From the NCBI GenBank assembly GCA_963729295.1, contig CAVSNJ010000001.1, forward strand, positions 310,001 through 374,000: a stretch of DNA of 64,000 nucleotides, written 5' to 3'. The translations under genes and the position numbers were made by a program. The stretch is from DATJLY01 sp963729295 (GTDB lineage Bacteria > Pseudomonadota > Alphaproteobacteria > ATCC43930 > CGMCC-115725). This document shows, in pieces, positions 9,750-18,535 of the stretch. Under the pieces are notes generated by a model. It was given only the letters and a program-made list of their open reading frames with translations, ran no database searches and had not been told where the DNA came from. Each line of letters starts with the position of its first letter. Positions within the stretch are counted from its first letter, which is position 1.

Positions 9750-10970
9750 ATGTCGATTAAGACATATCGCGCATCGCGACGCGACTTGCTGGCGGGCGCG
9801 GCGGGATTGATGAGCTTTGGCGTCGCTGGACTTGCCCGCGCCCAGGGCACGCAGCCGATCAAGATCGGCCAAACCCTGTCGCTCACCGGGCCGCTCGCCC
9901 AGACCGGACTCATTCATCAGATGGTCAGCGAGATCTTCGTCGATCAGATCAACGCGAAAGGCGGGCTGTTGGGCCGGCCGGTACAATACGTCCTACTCGA
10001 CGACCAGTCGAAGCCCGACGTGACGCGCACCCTCTATGAGCGCCTCATCACGTCGGACAAGGTCGACCTCATCCTCGGTCCCTACGGCACCGCTGCCATC
10101 CTGGCGGGCATGACGGTGGCGCAGCGCTATAAGAAGCTCTACATCGAAAACACTATGGGCACGCCGCAGCTCGCGACCTACGAGTGGCATTTTGGCGCGA
10201 CCGTGGGCGGCGCCGAGCCGAACAAGACCGCGCCCAACATCATGCTCGACGCCTATTCCAGCACCGACCATCCGCCGAAAAGCATCTTCATCGCCGTCAC
10301 GAAATTTCCCTCGGCGCTGTTCCAGGCGGAAGGCACGCGCGACGCGGCAACGGCACGCGGCATCAAGGTCATCGAATACCTCCAATACGAGTTCGGCAAC
10401 CGCGATTTCGGACCGATCGCGGCGCGAGTGAAGGACGCCGATCCCGACCTGATGTGGCTCGGTTGTCTCGGCGTCGACGGCAATCTCCTGCTCGAAGCGC
10501 TGGGCAAACTCGACTACAAGCCGAAGCGGCACTTCTATCTCTATCCGTCGTCAGGCCCTCTGGCGACGCTGCCGGCGGCAGAGCACGCGATTTCAAGCAC
10601 CAACTTCGAGGACGTGAAGCCCTATATCGACGACCCGGTCGGCGGCGAATTTGCCCGCCTTTTCGATGCCCGGGCGGTGAAGGCCGGACTGCCCTATCCC
10701 CATGCCGATTCTCAGGGCGCGCTCGAATATGCGGGCTGGCAGATCCTCACCGCCGCGGTCAACGCGACCAAGAGCATCGAGGACGAAAAGCTCGCCAACT
10801 GGCTCGACAAGAACGAAGTCGATACCATCGTCGGCCGGCGCGACTTCAAGGGGAAATGGCACCAGAATTCGAAGGACCTCACCGAGCTTCGGCAGATTCA
10901 GGGCGGAAGATGGGTGGCGGTATGGCCGGCCTTGATCGCTACGCCCGGCTACAAGCTGATCGCGTCATGA
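9750..10970 (+). CDS. Periplasmic binding protein, HAAT/branched-chain amino-acid type
   Basis: 406 residues. The N-terminus has a twin-arginine pattern (ASRRDLLAG, residues 8-16) followed by a hydrophobic stretch and an AQ cleavage site, so Tat export is likely. The mature part begins IKIGQTLSLTGPLAQTG, typical of Peripla_BP_6 proteins that bind amino acids or small aromatic/amide compounds. First gene of a complete importer (binding protein, LivH, LivM-LivG fusion, LivF) packed to 14297. The ligand cannot be read from sequence. Confidence 0.9.
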   Translation: MSIKTYRASRRDLLAGAAGLMSFGVAGLARAQGTQPIKIGQTLSLTGPLAQTGLIHQMVSEIFVDQINAKGGLLGRPVQYVLLDDQSKPDVTRTLYERLITSDKVDLILGPYGTAAILAGMTVAQRYKKLYIENTMGTPQLATYEWHFGATVGGAEPNKTAPNIMLDAYSSTDHPPKSIFIAVTKFPSALFQAEGTRDAATARGIKVIEYLQYEFGNRDFGPIAARVKDADPDLMWLGCLGVDGNLLLEALGKLDYKPKRHFYLYPSSGPLATLPAAEHAISSTNFEDVKPYIDDPVGGEFARLFDARAVKAGLPYPHADSQGALEYAGWQILTAAVNATKSIEDEKLANWLDKNEVDTIVGRRDFKGKWHQNSKDLTELRQIQGGRWVAVWPALIATPGYKLIAS

Positions 10971-11000
10971 ACGCGGAGATTTTTGCGCGAAGGTGATCGC

Positions 11001-11852
11001 TTGCCGTCTCTCACGCTTCTCCTCCAGGCTCTCATCACCGGCGTTCTGGCAGGCGCGCTCTATGGATTGCTCGCGCTGGGGCTGAGCCTGAGCTGGGGTT
11101 TGCTGCGGCTGGTCAATCTCAGCCATTTCGCGATGGCGCTCTTAGGCGCCTATCTCACCTGGTATCTCGGCACCGCCGCGGGGATCCCGGCCTATCTGTC
11201 GGGGCCGCTGATTGTCGTCGTGTTCTTTCTCTATGGCGTGGCGCTGCATTGGGTGTTCCTGCGTTTCGGCGTCGCCGAGATGGCGTCGATGCTCGTCACC
11301 TTCAGCATCGCGGTGATCATCGAATCGGCGCTGCAGTTCGTCTGGACCGCGGATTTCCGCCGCTACGAGACCGTCTATGCCAGTTCGTCGATCGTCGTCG
11401 GCTCACTCTATGTGCCGACGCTCAATCTGTTGGCCGGCCTCGTGGCGGCGCTGCTCGCCGGGCTGACCTGGTCGTGGCTGCGCTTCACCTATGTCGGCAA
11501 GGCGTTGCGCGCCGGCGCAGAGGACGCGCCGATCGCGGCCGCCTTCGGCGTCAATCATCGCGCGCTCTCGTTTCTGTTGTCGGGCCTGTGCGCGGCCTAT
11601 GCCGGCGTCGCCGGCGTGTTCATCGCCTTGATCGCAACGCTGGCGCCGTCGGAGATATGGACCTGGATCGGCGTCGTTTTCGCCGTCGTCATTATCGGTC
11701 GGCTCGGCAATCCGATCGGCGCGCTCGCCGGCGGGATCCTGATCGGCTCGTGCGAGGCGCTCACCATGGCGGTGGTGAACCCAGCCTGGGCGCCGCTGGT
11801 GTCGTTCTCAGTGCTGATCGCGCTCTTACTTTTCCGCCCGCGATGGATCTGA
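11001..11852 (+). CDS. livH: HAAT-type ABC permease, LivH-like
   Basis: 283 residues from a TTG start at 11001, chosen because AAGGTGA (10990-10996) sits at proper distance. A TTG at 10983 would add six residues without a ribosome binding site. The protein is almost entirely hydrophobic with about eight membrane segments and the LivH hallmark GLLRLVNLSHFAM near the N-terminus. It forms half of the inner-membrane channel with the LivM part of the next gene, whose ATG overlaps its end by 10 bases. Confidence 0.9.
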   Translation: MPSLTLLLQALITGVLAGALYGLLALGLSLSWGLLRLVNLSHFAMALLGAYLTWYLGTAAGIPAYLSGPLIVVVFFLYGVALHWVFLRFGVAEMASMLVTFSIAVIIESALQFVWTADFRRYETVYASSSIVVGSLYVPTLNLLAGLVAALLAGLTWSWLRFTYVGKALRAGAEDAPIAAAFGVNHRALSFLLSGLCAAYAGVAGVFIALIATLAPSEIWTWIGVVFAVVIIGRLGNPIGALAGGILIGSCEALTMAVVNPAWAPLVSFSVLIALLLFRPRWI

Positions 11853-13600
11853 GCCGCACGCGAGTTCTGGTGGCGTCCGGTCTCGTCGCGCTGGTGCTGG
11901 CGCTCGCCGCGGTGCCGACGCTCGCCATTCCCGCCTTCTACGTTTCGTTCCTCTACATCATCTATTATTGGACGGCGCTGGCGACGAGCTGGACCATCCT
12001 TAGCGGCTTCGCCGGCTATTGGAGCTTCGGCCACGCCGCCTTCATGGGCGTCGGCGCCTATGCCGCGGCGACGCTCGCGATCAAGCTGGGCATGCCTTAT
12101 CTGTGGACGCTGCCGGTGGCGGCGGCGCTGGCGGCAGCGCTGGGCACAATGATCGGCTTCGTCGTGTTTCGCGTCCAGCGCCTGCGTGGCGAGCTGTTCG
12201 CGCTCATGACCATCTCAGTCACCTTCATCATTGCCACCATTATCAACAATACGCCGATCGATGGCGGTAGCGGCGTGTATCTCATCAGCGTCGAGCTGCC
12301 GGAGATCATGGGTTCGTCGCAGGCGACGATCTATCTTTTGGGGCTCGCCATGGCGGTGGCGGCGATCGGCTCGGCTTGGGCGGTGTCGCGCTCGCGGCTG
12401 GGGTTGGGTCTCTTCGCCATCCACGACGACGAGGAGGTGGCTGAGGCCAAGGGCGTTCCCACATTCCGCTACAAGCTTGCCGCGTTTGCACTGTCGGCCG
12501 CCATCGCCGGCGCGGTTGGCGGGATCTATGCGATCTATGTGAGCTATCTCACGACCGACGCGATCTTCGACGTGACGGTGACGATGTATCCGGTGGTGAT
12601 GAGCATCTTCGGCGGCGCGCGGCACTGGCTCGGGCCCGCGCTCGGCGCCACCACTGTCACCGCCGCGCTCTATGCCAATGCGAGCGGCCCCCAAGCCTCG
12701 CTCGGTCGTGCGGTGGTGGCGCTGGTGCTGATACTTGTGATCCTGCTGATGCCACAGGGAGTCATGCCAGCGATCCTGCGCCGCTGGTACCGGCTCGTGC
12801 CGCCGCGCCTGCCGGTCCCGGTGGCGCCGCGGGTCGAGTTGCCGCGCTTGGGCGCCGCGGCGATGCAGACGGCGCCGCTGCTCGACTGCCGCGACGTGCG
12901 CAAGTCGTTCGGTGGCATCGAGGCATTGAAGGGCGTGAGCCTTTCGGTGCAGGACGGCGAGATTCTCGGCTTGGTCGGACCCAACGGCTCGGGCAAATCA
13001 ACTCTCATTAACGTTATAACCGGGCACTTCTCGATCGATACCGGCACAATTGCGTTTGCGGGATCGCGGATCGAGGCGCTCGCCGCCCATCGCATCGCCC
13101 GACTCGGGATCGCCCGCTCCTATCAGATCCCGCGGCCATTCAATCATTTGAGCGCGCTCGACAATGTCGCTCTGGCGGTGCGCTTCGGTACGGCTTTCGG
13201 CGAGCCGCGCGACGCCGCGGGCGAGGCGATGCACTGGCTCGGGTATACCGGACTCGCGCACCGCGCCGCCGACCTGCCGCAGCAGCTCAACCTGCACCAG
13301 CGCAAATTCCTCGAGCTCGCCCGCGCTCTCGCAGCGCGGCCGCGGCTCCTGTTGCTCGACGAAGTGCTATCGGGATTGAACCACACCGAGATCGACGGCG
13401 CGCTGCGGCTCGTCCGCGACATTCGCGACCAGGGCACGTCGATCATCTTCGTCGAGCATCTGATGCGCGCGGTGGTGGCGCTGTCGGATCGGGTGGCAGT
13501 GTTGAACGAGGGCGCGCTGATCGCCGTCGGCACGCCTCAGGAGACCATGCGCGAGGCCGAAGTCATCAGCGTCTATCTCGGCAAAGCGCATGCTACTTGA
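11843..13600 (+). CDS. LivM-LivG fusion: ABC permease joined to ATPase
   Basis: 585 residues from ATG 11843. A longer open frame upstream lies antiphase over livH and is not real. Residues 1-320 are a LivM permease with the motif GFAGYWSFGHAAFMGVGAYA. A Pro-rich linker (about 320-340) joins it to an ATPase domain (about 341-585) with Walker A GPNGSGKST at 379-387 and Walker B LLLLDEVLSGLN. The signature region reads LNLHQRKFLE rather than LSGGQ, a departure also seen in some LivG relatives. There is no stop between the domains, so this is a true fusion. It overlaps livF by 11 bases. Confidence 0.92.
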   Translation: MDLSRTRVLVASGLVALVLALAAVPTLAIPAFYVSFLYIIYYWTALATSWTILSGFAGYWSFGHAAFMGVGAYAAATLAIKLGMPYLWTLPVAAALAAALGTMIGFVVFRVQRLRGELFALMTISVTFIIATIINNTPIDGGSGVYLISVELPEIMGSSQATIYLLGLAMAVAAIGSAWAVSRSRLGLGLFAIHDDEEVAEAKGVPTFRYKLAAFALSAAIAGAVGGIYAIYVSYLTTDAIFDVTVTMYPVVMSIFGGARHWLGPALGATTVTAALYANASGPQASLGRAVVALVLILVILLMPQGVMPAILRRWYRLVPPRLPVPVAPRVELPRLGAAAMQTAPLLDCRDVRKSFGGIEALKGVSLSVQDGEILGLVGPNGSGKSTLINVITGHFSIDTGTIAFAGSRIEALAAHRIARLGIARSYQIPRPFNHLSALDNVALAVRFGTAFGEPRDAAGEAMHWLGYTGLAHRAADLPQQLNLHQRKFLELARALAARPRLLLLDEVLSGLNHTEIDGALRLVRDIRDQGTSIIFVEHLMRAVVALSDRVAVLNEGALIAVGTPQETMREAEVISVYLGKAHAT

Positions 13601-14297
13601 AGCGACCTCGCTCACCGTCGGCTATGGCGGAGCGCCGGCGATCGTCGGCGTTTCGATCGCCGTAGATGCCGGCGAGCTCGTCGCCGTCATCGGCCCTAAC
13701 GGCGCCGGCAAGAGCACGCTCATCAACGCGATCGCCGGCGTGCTGCGGTTTCGCGAGGGCGCGCTCAACTTCGACGGGGTTGATCTCCTGGCGGTGCCGG
13801 CGCATCAGGTCTGCCGCCACGGAGTGGCTCTTGTGCCCGAGGGACGGCGCCTTTTTGCGGGCATGACGGTCGAAGAGAACCTCGAGATCGGCTGCTATCG
13901 TCCCGAGGCGCGACGCCAGCGCGAGGTGAACTTGGAGCGGGTGTTCGCGCTCTTTCCGATTCTGGCCGAGCGCCGCCGCCAGCTCGCCGGGACGCTGTCG
14001 GGAGGACAGCAGCAGATGGTCGCGATTGGGCGAGCGCTGATGGCGGAGCCGCGGCTTCTGCTACTCGACGAGCCGTCGCTTGGGCTCGCGCCTTCCGTGG
14101 TTGGCGACGTGTTTCGCGTCGTCCGCAGGATCCACGACGAGGGCATGTCGATCCTGCTGGTCGAGCAGAATGTCGCCCAGGCGCTCGAAATCGCCGACCG
14201 CGCTTATGTGCTCGAGGAGGGCCGCATGGTCGCCGCCGGCCTGCCCTCGGAGTTGCTCGCACAATCGCGCATCCGCGAGGCCTACCTTGGACTATGA
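13590..14297 (+). CDS. livF: HAAT-type ABC ATPase, LivF-like
   Basis: 235 residues. It shows Walker A GPNGAGKST, the LivF hallmark VPEGRRLFAGMTVEENL, signature LSGGQQQMVAIGRAL and Walker B LLLLDEPSLGLAP, followed by ILLVEQN. It should pair with the ATPase half of the LivM-LivG fusion to drive uptake. Last gene of the importer operon, overlapping its predecessor by 11 bases. Confidence 0.93.
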   Translation: MLLEATSLTVGYGGAPAIVGVSIAVDAGELVAVIGPNGAGKSTLINAIAGVLRFREGALNFDGVDLLAVPAHQVCRHGVALVPEGRRLFAGMTVEENLEIGCYRPEARRQREVNLERVFALFPILAERRRQLAGTLSGGQQQMVAIGRALMAEPRLLLLDEPSLGLAPSVVGDVFRVVRRIHDEGMSILLVEQNVAQALEIADRAYVLEEGRMVAAGLPSELLAQSRIREAYLGL

Positions 14298-14375
14298 CCT
14301 GGATTTCTGCTTGGCAAAGCAGCCTCAGGACGGTTGGGAGCGCCTGATGCTGTATTGATCGCGGCGCTCAGGCGA

Positions 14376-14795
14376 TCAAAGGTTCCACTGCTCGGAGGCT
14401 ACGCGAGCGCCGGGGCTGTCCGGTTCGACAAATTCATAGCCGCAAGCAAGAAAATGACGTGCCGACAAGGCGTTTCCTCGGAAGCCAAGGTAGACGGACA
14501 ATCCTATAACCGCGAGGTTCAGAATCCATTCCAGCATGCTGCCGTCCGCCACCGCCACGGTCACGGCGAGTTGCAGGCACCAGAGCACGAACATCAGAGC
14601 GCCCCACAGCGCCAAGCCGCGGAAGAACAAGGGCAGGCCTAAGAAAAACGCCCCCAAGAAGATCGACCAGCTCCAGCCGGTACGAATGAATTTGAAGTTT
14701 CCCGTGCTCGGATGGCGAAGCGCGACCTGCATGATGTCGTCCCTGTAGTCCAGGCGAGACCGTTCAAGGCCCTCAGCATCAGTATGATCGGACAA
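14376..14795 (-). CDS. Small membrane protein, DUF2628-like
   Basis: 139 residues. After a polar N-terminus of about 40 residues come three hydrophobic stretches (about 40-65, 65-88 and 90-108) and a C-terminal motif GNALSARHFLACGYEF. That motif resembles DUF2628-type small membrane proteins, which end in a similar G-N-x-x-x-x-x-x-L-x-x-GYEF pattern. It stands alone on the minus strand between the HAAT operon and a transposase remnant. No function can be proposed. Confidence 0.6.
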   Translation of the reverse strand: MSDHTDAEGLERSRLDYRDDIMQVALRHPSTGNFKFIRTGWSWSIFLGAFFLGLPLFFRGLALWGALMFVLWCLQLAVTVAVADGSMLEWILNLAVIGLSVYLGFRGNALSARHFLACGYEFVEPDSPGARVASEQWNL

Positions 14796-14967
14796 CTCTT
14801 AAAGCGGCATGATGATCCTATTTCTCTGTCGAGGCCAGCGCCGGATTCTTCATCTTCTCAAGGTTGCTCGGAATCTCGCAGTGTGCATAGGCGGACTGCT
14901 TCGGGTTGCGCGATGATCAAGCCTTGCCGCCAACCTGAAGACCAACGCGACAAGACGAGCCAAAGGA

Positions 14968-15106
14968 ACCGATCCAGAATCACGAGTCGATATAGCAACG
15001 TGAAACCGATCGTCGGTACGACAAAGAGGTCGATGGTGGCAATATCGGGCGCGTGTTTGCGTAAGAATGTTCTCCAGCTTTGAAACGGATGTCCGGGACT
15101 AAGCAC
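14968..15106 (-). pseudogene. Transposase fragment, IS481/integrase-core family
   Basis: About 46 codons read SWRTFLRKHAPDIATIDLFV then VPTIGFTLLYRLVILDR. This is the start of the DDE integrase core of a transposase family common in rhizobia. The upstream HTH part and the rest of the catalytic core are missing, and after LVILDR the frame loses similarity. The catalytic core is therefore incomplete and the copy is dead. Two C-terminal fragments of the same family lie at 56947 and 62429. Confidence 0.7.
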
Positions 15107-15249
15107 AGGACTTGAAAAGTCATTGTCATGTTAATCATGAGCTGCGCCGCGGAGGACGGGCAAGCGCTTGTCTGTCGGGCCGGGTTGGAATTTGTTATCG
15201 CCTTCGCGATCCGTGTCTGCCATAGTCCGCGCATTATCAACTTAGCGAC

Positions 15250-15798
15250 TTGATTCCTGTGACGCTCTCCAAGGCCGAGCGAAACGCCTCTTCGAAATCC
15301 AGCTTTGAACCAGCGCTTCCGATGCAGCTTTTGCGCGCGCGCGACGCAGTGATGCAACGCTTCCGGCCCTATCTTCACGCGCAAGGCCTGACCGACCAGC
15401 AGGGACGGATCCTGCGCGTCCTCGCCGAGACGGACCGGATCGAGATGAGCGAGCTCGCCGTGCGCACCAGCATTCATCCGGCCAGCCTTTCGCGCATCAT
15501 TCCGCGCTTGCACGCCAAGGGGATCGTGCGGCGCTGGAAGGTCGATGCCGATGCGCGGCGCGTGCTGGTGGCGATTACGAAGCGCGGCCGCGCCGCCGTC
15601 GGTCCGGTGCTGCGCGCGTCGGAGCGGATCTATGCCCAACTCGCGGCAGAGCTCGGTCCGAGCCGCTTGCGCGAGCTGCATCGCTCGCTCCACATGCTGA
15701 TCGGGGCGGGCGCCGGCTCGCGCACAGCAGGCGAAAGCGCCGCACGCCGCAAGACGCGCGGGAATGGCACGACGGCAGCCTATTCCGAGCTTGAATGA
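15250..15798 (+). CDS. MarR-family regulator, HpaR-like
   Basis: 182 residues from TTG 15250; GTG 15259 is an equally likely start. The winged-helix domain is clear. LLRARDAVMQRFRPYLHAQG and LTDQQGRILRVLAE are typical of the HpaR branch, which represses aromatic-acid catabolic genes. The recognition helix is in HPASLSRIIPRLHAKGIV, followed by the wing DADARRVLVAIT. The C-terminal 30 residues are a low-complexity Arg/Ala tail. It lies convergent to the dienelactone hydrolase (gap of 1 base), so control of the hydrolase/amidohydrolase pair is plausible but unproven. Confidence 0.82.
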   Translation: MIPVTLSKAERNASSKSSFEPALPMQLLRARDAVMQRFRPYLHAQGLTDQQGRILRVLAETDRIEMSELAVRTSIHPASLSRIIPRLHAKGIVRRWKVDADARRVLVAITKRGRAAVGPVLRASERIYAQLAAELGPSRLRELHRSLHMLIGAGAGSRTAGESAARRKTRGNGTTAAYSELE

Positions 15799-15799
15799 T

Positions 15800-16537
15800 T
15801 CAGAGGGTACGCGCTGCGGGAAATTCGTGCTCGCGGCGCAGCGTCGAGCCCAGGAAGGCGAGCATTCTGGGCCACGCGTCCTGCGCCGCGGCCTCGCGGT
15901 AATTGTTCTTCGACGTATGGTCTTGGAAGGCGTGACCCGCGCCGTCGTAGCTGTGAAAGACGTGCCGGATGCCGAGCCGCGCGAGCTCCTGCGAAAGGCG
16001 TTGCACCATCTCCGGCGACGGGTTGTGATCGTCGTTGCCGAAGAATCCGATGACGGGGCAATGAATGTTGCTGGTCAGCTCGAACGGGGCCGGCATGCCC
16101 TCGCCGCGCGAATCGAAGATGTTGCCGTGATAGAGAATCACCGCGGCCTTGAAGACCGGGTTCCAGACGAGGCCGAGATAGGAGGTTCGACCGCCGAGGC
16201 AATGGCCGACCGTGCCGATCGCGTCCTTCCTGACCGACGGCAGCGACAGCAGGTGCTTCACCGCAGCGTTGATGTCGTCGACGAGCTCGCCGTCCTTCAG
16301 ATGCTTCATCGAAGCGACCGGGTCCTCGTCCCGCGGCCGGCGGTGATAGAAATTGGGCGCAGCCGCGAGGATGCCGATCCCGGCGATGCGCTCGCAGACC
16401 TGGCGGGTGAATAGATCGACGCCGGTGCGGTGATGGGCGACGAGCACCGCAGAGTGCGGTCCCGGACCGTCGGGCGCTGCGAGGAAGACGTTCATGTCGC
16501 AGCCGCCGACGCGGAGCGTCGTTTCGTCTGCCGCCAT
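15800..16537 (-). CDS. Dienelactone hydrolase family protein
   Basis: 245 residues, normal for the family. An alpha/beta-hydrolase fold with nucleophile motif GHCLGG (Cys nucleophile, as in carboxymethylenebutenolidase), acid loop FFGNDDHNPSPE and catalytic His in YDGAGHAF. Family members hydrolyse dienelactones in aromatic ring-cleavage pathways or other small esters and lactones. Begins 3 bases after the stop of the amidohydrolase, so the two form one minus-strand operon. The substrate is unknown. Confidence 0.88.
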   Translation of the reverse strand: MAADETTLRVGGCDMNVFLAAPDGPGPHSAVLVAHHRTGVDLFTRQVCERIAGIGILAAAPNFYHRRPRDEDPVASMKHLKDGELVDDINAAVKHLLSLPSVRKDAIGTVGHCLGGRTSYLGLVWNPVFKAAVILYHGNIFDSRGEGMPAPFELTSNIHCPVIGFFGNDDHNPSPEMVQRLSQELARLGIRHVFHSYDGAGHAFQDHTSKNNYREAAAQDAWPRMLAFLGSTLRREHEFPAARTL

Positions 16538-16540
16538 GGC

Positions 16541-17407
16541 TCACACCCCCCGCAAGCCCGGCCACAGCGCAAGCGCCGCCTCGCCGAAGATCCAGCGCCG
16601 GTCCTCGGCGCCGAGGAACGCGAAATCCTCCTCCATGATGGCGAGCCGCTCCTTCATGTCGCCATAGTGATGCCAGTGCGCCGGATAGTTCGAACCCCAC
16701 ATGATGCGCCTGGCGCCGAACGTATCGACGAGCTTGCCGAAGAATTCGCGCGGCGTGCCCTTGCCCTCGCGTGCGGCGTGCGAGTTGTTGGGCGCCGTCT
16801 TGAGGCGGAGATTGGGGAACTGCGCCATCTCCCACAGCACCTTGAGCCCGTCATAGGGCGGATCGCCGACCTTGATGCCCCAGACATGCTCCAGCGCCAC
16901 CGGCACGCTCGCGAACCGCTCGAGCGGCACGCGCACGTCCGCCAGCTCCTCGATCCGGGCGCCGATGCAGATCGGGATGCGAAGCTGCTCGGCACGCGCC
17001 CAGAGCGGAAACGTGCGCGGGTCTTTGAGCGACTCCGGCCCGCGCGCGCCCATCATCCTGAGGCCGCGAACGGCGTGGTTCTCGACGAGATCGCTCAGGA
17101 CGTCCGCAGCATCGGGTGCGAGCTGATCGATGACGCACACGCTCTCGAACCGGCCGGGCCATCGCCTCGCGCAATCGACCATGTAGCGGTTGTCGAAATG
17201 ATAGGTGAAGTACGTCTGCACCAGGAGCGCGCGATCGATCCCGCATTGGTCCATCATGGCGACAAGCTGCTCGCCGGTCAGCGGCGGCCATTCCGGTTGC
17301 CCGATGTCGCGCACTGAGGGCGCGCTTGCGCCATGCGCGCCATCCGACACCTGCGGATAGGCCTTGCGGTCGTCCGAGACGACGTGGACGTGGGTATCGA
17401 CGATCAT
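16541..17407 (-). CDS. Amidohydrolase family 2 (ACMSD/LigI-like) metal hydrolase
   Basis: 288 residues from ATG 17407, preceded by GAGG at good spacing. A start at 17437 would add ten residues lacking family similarity. The N-terminus MIVDTHVHV supplies the HxH metal ligands of the TIM-barrel hydrolases of PF04909. Later His and Asp ligands are compatible with MWGSNYPAHWHH near residue 235. Family members decarboxylate or hydrolyse lactones and carboxylated aromatics. Co-transcribed with the dienelactone hydrolase, suggesting two steps of one degradation route (inference). Confidence 0.87.
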   Translation of the reverse strand: MIVDTHVHVVSDDRKAYPQVSDGAHGASAPSVRDIGQPEWPPLTGEQLVAMMDQCGIDRALLVQTYFTYHFDNRYMVDCARRWPGRFESVCVIDQLAPDAADVLSDLVENHAVRGLRMMGARGPESLKDPRTFPLWARAEQLRIPICIGARIEELADVRVPLERFASVPVALEHVWGIKVGDPPYDGLKVLWEMAQFPNLRLKTAPNNSHAAREGKGTPREFFGKLVDTFGARRIMWGSNYPAHWHHYGDMKERLAIMEEDFAFLGAEDRRWIFGEAALALWPGLRGV

Positions 17408-17509
17408 GTCTCTATCCTCACTTGGAGGGCCAATCATTCCACGGACCGAAGCAAGTTGGAAGGGCGATCGTTGCTATGTTAAGCTTCGGGTGCGTCAGAG
17501 GAGAGGACG

Positions 17510-18535
17510 ATGGGCTGGAAATCGTCGCGGCAACGCCGCGCCCACTTCGCGGCCGCGGCGGCGGCCGTTCTTCTCGCGACGGCTGCACCGGCCTTGGCGC
17601 TCGATCACGTGAAAATCGGCACGCTCATCACGACCGGCGGCATGCCGACATATATCGCGATCGAGAAAGGCTACTTCGCCGCCGCGGGGATCGAGCCGGA
17701 ACTGGTGCCATTCGACGCCGGTCAGCCGGTCGCGGTCGCGACGGTGGCAGGAGCGATCGATTTCGGCTCCGCCGGGTTCACGAGCGCGCTCTATACGCTC
17801 GCGGCCCAGGGCGAGCTGCGGATCGTCGGCGGCGGGACCTACGACCGGGCCAATTTTCCGGCCGCCGGCGTGCTCGCATCGAACGCCGCCTATGCGGCCG
17901 GGCTCACATCGTTGAAACAGCTCGCCGGCCATTCCGTGGGGCTGACCCAAGTTGGGTCGACATATCACTATGCGCTTGCGCTCGTCCTGCAGAAAAATGA
18001 GATCGACATGACGACGATCCGGACGCTGCCGCTGCAATCCTTCGCCAACGTAGCCTCGGCCGTGAGCGGCGGCCAGGCCGACGCGGGCATCCTTACTTCG
18101 GCCGGTGCGGCGCCGCTCCTGCAGCACCGCAACGCCAAGCTCCTCGGCTGGGTCGGCGAGGAGACGCCGTGGCAGGTCACGCTGATCTGGACCACGCCCA
18201 AGATGACGAACGAGCGCCAAGACCTGGTCGAGCGCTTCCTCAGCGCCGTGCGGAAGGGCGCGCAGGCATCCTACGATGCGTTCGTTGGTCCGGGCGGTAC
18301 GCGCAAGGACGGACCGATAGCGCCCGAAATCGTTGGGATCGTGCAGAAATACGTGCATCTCAGTCCAGAGCAGATCGAGGCGAACATCGGCTACAACGAT
18401 CCCGACCTGCGCATCGACATGAAGGACGTCCAGCACCAGCTCGATTGGTTCCATGCGCAGGGCATGCTCAAGGAGAGCGTCAAGGCCGGCGATATCGTCG
18501 ACAGCCGCTTTGCCGTGGCGTTGCCGGGAAGCTAA
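17510..18535 (+). CDS. NitT/TauT-type (NMT1-like) periplasmic binding protein
   Basis: 341 residues. Signal peptide of about 30 residues ending APALA, preceded by an Arg-rich n-region. The mature protein starts LDHVKIGTLITTGGMPTYIA and contains IEKGYFAAAGIEPEL, the typical N-lobe motif of the SsuA/TauA/NMT1 family. Divergent from the amidohydrolase operon and convergent with the second HAAT importer, its stop overlapping the livH stop by 4 bases. No permease or ATPase of its own type lies next to it, so it may use a distant one. Confidence 0.87.
   Translation: MGWKSSRQRRAHFAAAAAAVLLATAAPALALDHVKIGTLITTGGMPTYIAIEKGYFAAAGIEPELVPFDAGQPVAVATVAGAIDFGSAGFTSALYTLAAQGELRIVGGGTYDRANFPAAGVLASNAAYAAGLTSLKQLAGHSVGLTQVGSTYHYALALVLQKNEIDMTTIRTLPLQSFANVASAVSGGQADAGILTSAGAAPLLQHRNAKLLGWVGEETPWQVTLIWTTPKMTNERQDLVERFLSAVRKGAQASYDAFVGPGGTRKDGPIAPEIVGIVQKYVHLSPEQIEANIGYNDPDLRIDMKDVQHQLDWFHAQGMLKESVKAGDIVDSRFAVALPGS

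Noticed and set aside
13242..13249. GGTATACC inside the LivM-LivG gene as a GntR operator
   Set aside because: It lies in coding sequence far from any start; chance occurrence.
14858..14967. Continuation of the transposase fragment
   Set aside because: After LVILDR the frame no longer resembles the integrase core, so only 14968-15106 is claimed.
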